A stretch of 35,209 nucleotides of DNA. Source: an uncultured Clostridia bacterium (GTDB taxonomy: Bacteria; Bacillota; Clostridia; Oscillospirales; Ruminococcaceae). Each line of letters begins with the position of its first letter. Within the stretch, counting starts at the first letter, position 1. Under the pieces are notes generated by a model, which worked only from the letters and a program-made list of their open reading frames with translations, made no database searches and was not told where the DNA came from. A program made the translations under genes and the position numbers. Below, piece after piece: positions 21,689-30,000 of the stretch. The DNA lies in contig CAMCFA010000024.1 of assembly GCA_945873955.1 (NCBI GenBank), forward strand, positions 1-35,209, in the 5' to 3' direction.

Positions 21689-23795
21689 AAAACCGTCCGT
21701 GGCGCGTGATATTGCCGCTGTGATCGGAGCTGACGAAAAAACAGATGGCGTACTTAAAGGCAGCGGGTACATAGTCACCTCAGCTCGAGGACACCTTGTT
21801 CGGCTGAAATTTCCTAATGAGTATGACGAGCGCTATCAGAAATGGAAGCTCGATGATCTGCCGATCATGCCTGATTTTGAGTTCACCGTCATTTCCGGCG
21901 CAGAGGATTGCTTCGAGAGCCTTAAAAAGAATATGCTCAGTTCCGAGGTAGATGAGATAATCTGCGCGACTGACGCGGGGCGTGAGGGCGAGTGTATATT
22001 CCGGTATATTTACGACTTTATCGGCTGCACCAAGCCTGTGAAAAGACTTTGGATTTCATCGCTGACAGCGGAGAGCATACGGCAGGGCTTCAATAATCTG
22101 CTGCCCAGCTCCGAGAAAGACAGCGTATTCGCAGCCGGACTTGCCCGTAACAAGGTAGACTGGATATTCGGCATGAATATGTCACGTCTTTACTCGATTT
22201 ACTGTGGTGCAAAATGCTCCGTGGGCAGAGTTCAGACTGCTGTCGTGAACATGATAGTCCAGCGTGACAGGGAGATAGCAGCGTTCGTGAAAAAGCCGTA
22301 TTTCAGGCTGAAGCTGGAGAACGGCGCAGAATGGTTTGATGGTGACGAGGACAGCTTCTCGGAACGTAACGCAGCGGAAACAGTTAAGACTAAATGCGAA
22401 AATCAGGTTTGCACGGTGAAATCCGTGGATACAAAGCTGAAAAAAGAAAACCGTCCGCTGCTGTTTTCCCTGACCTCATTGCAGTCTGAAGCTAATGAGA
22501 AGCTGGGCTTTTCGGCGGCAAAAACGCTGGATATTATGCAAGGCTTATATGAAAAGAAGCTGCTGACATATCCCCGTACAGACAGTAACTACATTACCGA
22601 TGATATGGCTGCAAAGCTGGAGGGGCTTGTATCAAAACTGAGATTTTTTGATGAAGCCGCAGTCGATGAGCTGCTCATCACCGGATTGAACGTGGATAGT
22701 CGTGTTGTGAATAATGCAAAGGTAAGCGATCATCATGCAATACTCCCCACTGAAAATATCGACCACGCTGATAAGGTGGAGCTTTCCGCAGATGAAAAAG
22801 CTATCCTTGAAACGGTTATGAAGCGTTTCCTTGCGGTATTAAGCTCGGAATACCAGTACAACGAAACTGCTGTGATATTTGATGTAAACGGCGAAACATT
22901 CCGCTGCAAGTTCAAAGTCCCGGTCAAACTAGGCTGGAAAAAATTCTATCCCGGTCAGGACGAGGAAAACGGAAAAGCCGTAAATTACTCCGAGGGCGAG
23001 AGCTTTGAAACGAAAAATCTCTCAATATCGGAATGCGAAACTCAGCCGCCAAAGCACTTTACGGAAAGTACGCTGCTAAAGGCTATGGAAAACATAGACC
23101 GCCGTATTGAGGACAAGGAACTGAGCAGCTATGTATCTGAGCGCGGTCTGGGTACTCCTGCGACAAGAGCAGAGGTCATCGAGCGCATAATTTCAGTAGG
23201 GTATATCAGTCGAAACGGGAAATCGCTTACCGCCGAAGATAAGGGCTTTAAGCTGATTGATATATTGCCGGAGGAGGTCAAAAGCATTGAGATGACCGCC
23301 AGCATGGAGCAGCAGCTCTCCGCGATCGAGAACGGCAGCGAAACAGCCGATAATGTCGTAAATCAGATGGCGCAGAACGTGCGCCGCATTATCGAGCTTG
23401 AAGCCGGGCGGAAACACGTTTCACTTGCACCGCCGAAAATTTCCCTGGGAAAATGCCCGAAGTGCGGCGGCAGCGTGTATGAGTTCACCAAGAAAGGCAA
23501 CACGGTATTCTATTGCGAAAACTCTCCGAAAACCTGCTTTTTCCGGCTCTGGAGCGATGATTTATTCTGGAGTTCCAAAGGTAAGAAGCTCTCCTCAAGC
23601 ATAGTGAAATCTCTGCTTGCAAAGGGTAAAGTAAAGGTCAGCGGACTGAAAAGCGAAAAAACCGGAGGTACTTATGACGCGATTATTTCTTTCAAAGACT
23701 GGACAGACAAGAAGAACGATAAACCCAAAGTCGGCTTTAAAATAGAGTTCGATAACGATAAGCCGAAAGCCAAAAACAAAAAGAAAGGCGGCTAG
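21669..23795 (+). CDS. topB: DNA topoisomerase III (type IA)
   Basis: 708 residues. The N-terminal TOPRIM domain (MKLVVAEKPSVARDIAAVIG, then CATDAGREGECIFRYIYDF with its DxGREGE metal site) is followed by the catalytic region with active-site Tyr near residue 301 (LLTYPRTDSNYITDDM). A C-terminal zinc-binding part begins CPKCGGSVYEF and includes CENSPKTCFF. Type IA enzymes cut and pass single strands; ICE-encoded TopB is thought to resolve single-strand intermediates during transfer or plasmid-like replication (established for the family, inferred here). ATG 21669 follows ACAGGAGGTAAGC inside the preceding gene. Confidence 0.96.
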   Translation: MKLVVAEKPSVARDIAAVIGADEKTDGVLKGSGYIVTSARGHLVRLKFPNEYDERYQKWKLDDLPIMPDFEFTVISGAEDCFESLKKNMLSSEVDEIICATDAGREGECIFRYIYDFIGCTKPVKRLWISSLTAESIRQGFNNLLPSSEKDSVFAAGLARNKVDWIFGMNMSRLYSIYCGAKCSVGRVQTAVVNMIVQRDREIAAFVKKPYFRLKLENGAEWFDGDEDSFSERNAAETVKTKCENQVCTVKSVDTKLKKENRPLLFSLTSLQSEANEKLGFSAAKTLDIMQGLYEKKLLTYPRTDSNYITDDMAAKLEGLVSKLRFFDEAAVDELLITGLNVDSRVVNNAKVSDHHAILPTENIDHADKVELSADEKAILETVMKRFLAVLSSEYQYNETAVIFDVNGETFRCKFKVPVKLGWKKFYPGQDEENGKAVNYSEGESFETKNLSISECETQPPKHFTESTLLKAMENIDRRIEDKELSSYVSERGLGTPATRAEVIERIISVGYISRNGKSLTAEDKGFKLIDILPEEVKSIEMTASMEQQLSAIENGSETADNVVNQMAQNVRRIIELEAGRKHVSLAPPKISLGKCPKCGGSVYEFTKKGNTVFYCENSPKTCFFRLWSDDLFWSSKGKKLSSSIVKSLLAKGKVKVSGLKSEKTGGTYDAIISFKDWTDKKNDKPKVGFKIEFDNDKPKAKNKKKGG

Positions 23796-23798
23796 TAT

Positions 23799-26519
23799 AT
23801 GTATTTTTTCAGAGTTGAGTTAAGCAGCTTTGATGATGAAAAGAAAGTAATATTCCTCATTCCCGATCAGACGGATACGGACGAAAACGGCGCTCCGTTT
23901 CAGGAAAAGCTGCTGACTAATTCGCCCAAGTACAAGGAATTCGTTAAGGAAACCAAAACGTCTGTGGTTGATGTTTCCTACACCGTCTACGAAACTTCAG
24001 CTCCGATCACCGGGGAAATTACCGATGAATACTTTTCCCAGATGGAGCAGGACGGTGCGCTGATAGCCCATGACAGCAACGAGTTCAGCATAACCACCGG
24101 GAAAACGTCTAAATCCGGTGGTAAGAGCAATTTGAAAATGTATGCGATTTTCGGAGTAATCGCCGCTGTTTTCATTGGGCTTATAATTGCTTCAACCGCC
24201 GCGGGGAATGGTGGGAATACCGTATCCGAAACAACAGAAGCAACGTCTGAGGTCACTCAGGAAAGCAGTACAGCAGAATCTCTTGAACCCACCACAGATG
24301 TGATTATCGAACCGACTGCCGAATCATTACCGGAAACCTCCGAAAATTCCGGTTTTGTTGATACTCCACCTGAACAGACCACTGAGGAGGAAACTGCCCC
24401 GGCTGATACCTCCGAACCAGTCGAAGCGGTCAGCAGTTCAGGCGGTGCAGCAAGCAGCGGGAAGTCTGAATATACAATTTCATTCCATGCAAACGGCGGC
24501 GAGGGTACTTTGGACAGCATTTCCTCTGAACCCGGACAATATGTTGTGCTGCCCTCTGCTGAAAGCGCCGGGAAGATCCTCTCAAAACAGGGATATAAGC
24601 TGATAGGCTTTTCCGATAATGTTGAGATAAACTATCCTCTGTACGACTACAAAATGCCCTCCCGTGATATTACGCTTTATGCGGTATGGGAGCCTGAAAC
24701 ATATACCGTAACCTATAACAGCAACGGCGGTACAGGCACTCTTTCACGCACAGAGGTCAAATATGGAGATGACGTACCATTACCGACTGACGTTTCAATC
24801 TATAATGACGAGCTGATACTTGCGGGGTGGAATTCATCTTCCAAAGCCAAATCTGCGCTTAAATCCCTTACTATGCCGGCTGAGGATATAACTCTCTACG
24901 CTGTTTGGAGCGACAAAAAGCCGACTGCAACGGTTACGCTGCATTATGACGATAACATAATGGTTATGGAAAAGGAAATCGGCACTACGCTCAATATGCT
25001 GAACGATTTCGGCGTAACCAAAGAGGATTATATCGTAGCCGGGTGGTACTTTGACGGTTCGCCAAAGCGCATTGAATATCTGAGTGTTGACGGGGACTGT
25101 GACGTATATGCGAAATGGAAAAGTGCTACATATATCACAATTACCGTTGACCGCAGCTACCTCAATAAGCCTGCCGAAAAGTTCAAATTACCGCTTGATA
25201 TGACGGGTACTGCAAAGTTCACTACTCCGGCAGTAAATAACCCGGAGGATATTTATAACCATGTTTTCGGCTGTACCTACGGATTTTCAACTAAGCAGCC
25301 AACTGGTCAGTTTGGAACTATTGAGTATTACAGCGATACCGAATATGGATTTTCCAAAGATACAACCCTATACCGGGTGCTGAACAAGTACGGCGGCGGA
25401 AAGGGTACAGAGAAAAATCCGTATATCATTGACCGCTATGACCAGCTTATATACCTTGCTGAGAACGGGGCAAGCGGTTACTTTAAGCAGACCGCTGACA
25501 TAGTATTCCCTAATACGGCAGAAAGAAAGCCCATAAATACTCCGGTAATTTCAGTAGGTTATGAGAATAAATACTACAACCATTTTGTGTATGACGGGCA
25601 AAATTTCACCATAAAGGGACTGAAAGGCGAGGGCGGTCTGTTCGGAACGCTGGCAGCAAGCACGATAAAGAATGTCCGCATTACCGGAGCAAAAATCACC
25701 TCCGGCGGTAACAACTGCGGCGTTCTTGTGAATGAGGTTACTTCGTATGTCTTTGATGACGAAAGCAGCTCGAATAAATTCACTACCGGGAATACGCAGA
25801 TACTTAACTGCACCGTATCTGACAGCACGGTATCAGCAGACAAGAGTACCGATTTCATGGGCGGTATAGTCGGCTACGGCGGCATAATCAAAGACTGCTT
25901 TGCAAACTCGATAACACTAAAAGGCAACAGTTCCATTTCCGTTGCAGCAGCGGGTGGTATAGTAGGTAATGCCTGCACGGTCAAAGCCTGCCTTGCCAAT
26001 GGCGTGTCAGCCGACAGTTCGATCCTCTCCGCTGGAGGAATTGCTGGAACAGCATACGGCGTTGAACTGTATGAGAGCAGAGAAAAGGCAGATAAAATCG
26101 GCGGCAGCATTATCGGCTGCGGAGTGCGCACGTTCATTTCACGCGCCGAAAGCAGCGGTGGCATTGCCGGAACAACCACCTCTATAAACAATATGGCGTA
26201 TATAAAGAGCTGCTATGTCGCAAACATTGTGCTTAACGGCAAATACAATGGCAGCATTTCCGGCAGGGACGGAAACGAGAATTACCGCCACTCGATAGCA
26301 TACTGCATTGTAGATAACACGAATGGTTATAGCTTTATAGGCGGTGATAAGGTGCGCTCCGCAACTTCAACGATGGTTCTCAACGTTCCGGCAGACACAG
26401 GGTTGACAGTAGACGGTGTGCTTTCTGTACTCAACGCTTCCGGTAGCGGTTATTCCAGTTGGCAGCGCAGCAAGGATATTAACAGCGGGTATCCTTATCC
26501 CAGCGGTATCACATTCTAA
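23799..26519 (+). CDS. Surface protein with InlB-type B-repeats, anchored by an N-terminal membrane helix
   Basis: 906 residues, start 3 nt after the topB stop. A cytoplasmic N-terminal domain (about 1-110) leads to a transmembrane segment (about 113-133), then a Ser/Thr/Glu/Pro-rich stalk (about 135-215). Three Listeria-Bacteroides-type repeats follow (about 225-445), each ending in LYAVW or VYAKW and containing NGGEGTL or NGGTGTL. A linker leads to a C-terminal beta-helix-like region (about 520-890) with repeated GGI-type turns (GGIVGYGG, AGGIVGNA, AGGIAGTA, GGIAGTTT). The layout is that of an adhesin displayed outside the cell. Placed in the transfer operon, it may hold mating cells together (inference). 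An imperfect palindromic site (25123-25138) lies in the coding sequence. Confidence 0.85.
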   Translation: MYFFRVELSSFDDEKKVIFLIPDQTDTDENGAPFQEKLLTNSPKYKEFVKETKTSVVDVSYTVYETSAPITGEITDEYFSQMEQDGALIAHDSNEFSITTGKTSKSGGKSNLKMYAIFGVIAAVFIGLIIASTAAGNGGNTVSETTEATSEVTQESSTAESLEPTTDVIIEPTAESLPETSENSGFVDTPPEQTTEEETAPADTSEPVEAVSSSGGAASSGKSEYTISFHANGGEGTLDSISSEPGQYVVLPSAESAGKILSKQGYKLIGFSDNVEINYPLYDYKMPSRDITLYAVWEPETYTVTYNSNGGTGTLSRTEVKYGDDVPLPTDVSIYNDELILAGWNSSSKAKSALKSLTMPAEDITLYAVWSDKKPTATVTLHYDDNIMVMEKEIGTTLNMLNDFGVTKEDYIVAGWYFDGSPKRIEYLSVDGDCDVYAKWKSATYITITVDRSYLNKPAEKFKLPLDMTGTAKFTTPAVNNPEDIYNHVFGCTYGFSTKQPTGQFGTIEYYSDTEYGFSKDTTLYRVLNKYGGGKGTEKNPYIIDRYDQLIYLAENGASGYFKQTADIVFPNTAERKPINTPVISVGYENKYYNHFVYDGQNFTIKGLKGEGGLFGTLAASTIKNVRITGAKITSGGNNCGVLVNEVTSYVFDDESSSNKFTTGNTQILNCTVSDSTVSADKSTDFMGGIVGYGGIIKDCFANSITLKGNSSISVAAAGGIVGNACTVKACLANGVSADSSILSAGGIAGTAYGVELYESREKADKIGGSIIGCGVRTFISRAESSGGIAGTTTSINNMAYIKSCYVANIVLNGKYNGSISGRDGNENYRHSIAYCIVDNTNGYSFIGGDKVRSATSTMVLNVPADTGLTVDGVLSVLNASGSGYSSWQRSKDINSGYPYPSGITF
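25123..25138 (+). promoter_or_regulatory. Intragenic near-copy of the palindrome
   Basis: GTGCTACATATATCAC differs from the consensus at one position (G to T in the right arm). It lies within the surface protein gene, encoding part of SATYIT, far from any start codon. It may be chance or a silent remnant. Confidence 0.4.
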
Positions 26520-26532
26520 CTTACGGACAAAT

Positions 26533-26548
26533 GTGCTATATGTAGCAC
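26533..26548 (-). promoter_or_regulatory. Palindromic operator-like site 12, inverted orientation
   Basis: GTGCTATATGTAGCAC, the exact reverse complement of the main form and identical to site 8. It lies 24 nt before the ssb start. Confidence 0.8.
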
Positions 26549-26572
26549 AATTTTATGCAAAGGAGTATAATC

Positions 26573-26998
26573 ATGTTTAACAGGTCAATTCTCATGGGCA
26601 GGATATGTAATGAGCTTGTACTTAATACTATTCCGTCCGGGAAGTCGGTAACGGCTTTCCGGGTGGCGGTGGAACGTGCTTTCTGTCCCAAAGGCGGGGA
26701 ACGTGAAGTAGATTTCTTCAACGTATGCGCATGGGGCAAAAGAGCTGAATTCGTCTGCAAATATTTCAAAAAGGGCAGCATGATAATGCTTGAGGGCGAA
26801 CGCCAGCAGCGCAGATATACCGACAAGGACGGGAATTCAGCTATCTGGGACGAGATAGTTGCTGACATTATCAGATTTACTGGAGAGAAATCATCAGAAG
26901 GCGCAGCCGAACAGCAGGACGCAGCTGCTGAAGAAGCATATACCCCTCCGGATTTTCCCGATTATACAGGCGTTGATACGGACGATTATCCGTTTTGA
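26573..26998 (+). CDS. ssb: Single-stranded DNA-binding protein
   Basis: 141 residues. The OB-fold spans about 1-105 (NRSILMGRICNELVLNTIPS, then FFNVCAWGKRAEFVCKYFKKG), and an acidic tail ends DTDDYPF, matching the D-D-x-P-F tip by which SSB recruits partner proteins. It protects single-stranded DNA during transfer and replication of the element. ATG 26573 is chosen for AAAGGAG seven nt before it; an in-frame ATG at 26555 lacks a site. It has its own leader with inverted palindromic site 12 and is followed by the promoter of the giant gene. Confidence 0.95.
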   Translation: MFNRSILMGRICNELVLNTIPSGKSVTAFRVAVERAFCPKGGEREVDFFNVCAWGKRAEFVCKYFKKGSMIMLEGERQQRRYTDKDGNSAIWDEIVADIIRFTGEKSSEGAAEQQDAAAEEAYTPPDFPDYTGVDTDDYPF

Positions 26999-27029
26999 AA
27001 AATAAAATTGAAATTCTCCAAAAAAATAC

Positions 27030-27058
27030 TTGACTTTATCGCATTAATGTGCTAAAAT
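27030..27058 (+). promoter_or_regulatory. Promoter of the giant helicase/methylase gene
   Basis: TTGACT (27030-27035), 17-nt spacer, TAAAAT (27053-27058) preceded by TGC, an extended -10. The string GTGCTA at 27049-27054 is one half-site of the element palindrome overlapping the -10, so the same regulator might still contact it weakly. Confidence 0.8.
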
Positions 27059-27077
27059 ACAATTACAGGAGGTTAAT

Positions 27078-30000
27078 ATGGCTCGACAGACACGAGAAGA
27101 AAGAGAGCATGAGGTCAGAGAACAGTACGAAGCCGTAACTGACAAGCTTTTCACCGACAGGCAGGCGTTCAAGGATTTTCTCTCTTTTTCAGGAAAGCAC
27201 TACAAGCTCCCGGCAGACCATGCAATGATGGTATTCTATACAAATCCAAATGCGGATATGGTAACAGACTACGATACATGGCAGAAGCTCGGCAGACAGG
27301 TCACACGGGGACAAAAGTCGATAGCAGCGTTCGAGAACGGCAAGCTGCGGCACTACTTTGATATATCGCAGACCGAAGGAAAGGCGATCAAACCGCGCTG
27401 GCACTTTGATAAAGATATGGCTGCCGCATTTACCGCAGAGGTTTCCTCGAAAGAGGGTAAGACGTTTAGCAGCATTACAAGCTGCGTTGATTATTTCTCC
27501 GACAGTCAGACCTACGGGCAGATCGCCAGCTTGAACGGAGCGCTGAATATTGACGCAGAAAAGCGCAAGGCGTTTTCCAAATCAGTCAGCACTATGGTTC
27601 GCGCCGTTGTTGCTGCACGGTGCGGCTATAACAGCAAATTCCATTACAAGAGTGACCCGCTTGACCTGTCGGCTTTGGATATGCTGCACAGCAAGGCAGA
27701 GCTGGAAAAGCTCACAGATTTTGTACAGACAAATGCGAAAGCAGTTCTGCTTTCGATGGAAAAAACCGTAAATGAAATTCAGAGGAGGAACAGTTATGAG
27801 CAAGGACATAATCAAGGACGGAATTCGCCAGATATGGTGCGAGGAGGACAACAAGTACTATCCGGAGATAATCGAGGAGAACGGCAGAACATACAGGCTA
27901 GACAAGAAAACGTGGCTGTATCTTCAGGAACTGTCGCTGGGACTGACACCGGAGGAAGAAGAACTGATGAAGAAGCCGATAGGACATTACGGAGCAGCGT
28001 GGCAGAAGTTCATGGAGGAGAATTACCCATACGAGATAACCGGGCTGAAGGGCAGAATGAAATGGGAGCTGATACCCCGGCAGATAGACAAGGAAGCCGA
28101 GGAAATGGCGTGGAACATGGAGCAGGAGTACGCCCGGAACAATCCCAGACCGACAACCTTTCTGGAAATCGCTCAGTGGGAGAAGATGAAGCAGCTCGAG
28201 GTGGATCACAGGGTAATGACCGATCTGGTACTCCAGCACAGAGAATAAACGATACGGCAGGCGCTGATGAAGCTCCTGCCGTTCCTGTTTATGAAAAGAG
28301 TTTTGCGGAACAGGTGGACGATGTACTAAACGGAACAGCCAACCGTTACAACGATTTGAAAATATGTGATACACCACAGATATTGCAAAGTATTGGTTGT
28401 GAACAGCTCCCGATGTTATATACACAGAAACACCTGCGTAATGCACTCAAAGACAAAAACCGCCAAAAACATACGCATGGTCTTAGCGTTGAACAAATCA
28501 AAGCAATTCCTGACTTAATTCAAAGCCCAGTAATGGTTTATGATTCACTTACGCGAAATGACAGCTTAGTTGTCGTTACGTCAGAATTTGATGCCGACAG
28601 CTGCCCTGTTGTAGTAAGTGTTCGCCCTAATGGAAATGGAACTTATGAAATTGAAAACATAAATTCAAATTTCGTAACAAGCATATACGGCAGAGAGGGA
28701 TTTGCGAAGCACTTAAACGAGGTTTTGCAGCAGGATAAGCTGCTATTCATAGATAAAGAAAAAAGCCAAGCAATGTTCCGTGTGCTGCGACTAGAATTCC
28801 CGCAGGGCGTAAACACTCTTGACTTCAATATTATTATACACCAAAGCCGCAATATTGTCAAGGGATCTGCTAAAGAAATTTCTGAAACTGATGACAAACA
28901 GAAAAGCCAAGAGATGTTTGAGAGATGGGGAGAACAATACTCCGAATTAACAAACACTCTTGACTTCAATGTTATTATACACCAAAGCCGCAATATTGTC
29001 AAGGGGGCTGAGCAGAAAATTTCTGAGAATGACAACGACATATCCATTGCTGCCGAAGCACTCACCAGTTATGCACAGACACAGCTCCTTTACTACAATG
29101 TTGATGTACGGGAAGCGTTTCTGAACAGTGACCGCCGCGCGTTTAATAATGCCGTAAACTCTGCTCTGGACACCATTATCTCCGATGTAGTATCGGACAA
29201 AATCACTTTGGATGGCTGCACAACAAAGCAGTTTATGGCACTCTACAAAGAGATGATGGAAGATCAGTCCTACAAGGACAAACTTTCAGCAGACCTTTCT
29301 GACAGACTGTACGAAGCCCATCAGGAAACCAACAAGGCGCGGCAGTTCGCACACGCAAATGGTATTCCCTATGACGAATACCCTTATGACCCGGACGAAG
29401 AATTCAACCCATATCTTTATGACCCTGCCCGAATGAGCGATGAGGACTATGACCGTATGCATGAGCTGATACAGGCAGAACAGGAAAGCCACCATTTCCC
29501 GGAGATAGTAGTGAACGGCACGTTTAACCGAGATTTCAACGTTGCAGACGTTGGTTTTGAGGTCAACAAGCCTTACACGGTTGAAGAGTTCAACGCTGCA
29601 CTCAAAAAAGCGAACGAGCTTTATGCAGCCGATGAACGTTTTGAGGACAAACTCTATGAGGTAAGCGTTTCGGTTTTCGCAAGCGAGGATAGAGCCGCAA
29701 CCTTCAACTTTGAGATATACGCAGAATATCACAGTATCGGGGATATAATGGACGCAAAGCAGTCAATCGCAGATACACAAACGCTTTCCGAGCTTAAATC
29801 AGCAATTTCGGAAATCGAGAGCAAAACGCTTGGCACACATTCGGACGAAATACCCTCTGAACTCGATAAATTCTATGTAAATCGCGAATCCGAGCAAGTG
29901 ACGTGGGTTTATTACAACCCCGACAGCAGCTCCGGCGGACAGTTCGTTTACACATATATGTCCTTTGACGATATTTTCAACGCTATGGAAAAGGACGACC

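Noticed and set aside
2311-26548. GTGCTACATATAGCAC copies as a CRISPR array
   Set aside because: Copies are kilobases apart in gene leaders, partly in inverted orientation, with no uniform spacers and no cas genes.
2311-26548. GTGCTACATATAGCAC copies as rho-independent terminators
   Set aside because: The 6-bp stem has no T-run after it except at 15280, where a larger overlapping hairpin accounts for termination.
27898-28446. 182-codon minus-strand frame opposite the tnpV-like region
   Set aside because: No ribosome binding site or family signature. The antisense promoters at 28833 and 28974 could transcribe it, but coding is not supported.
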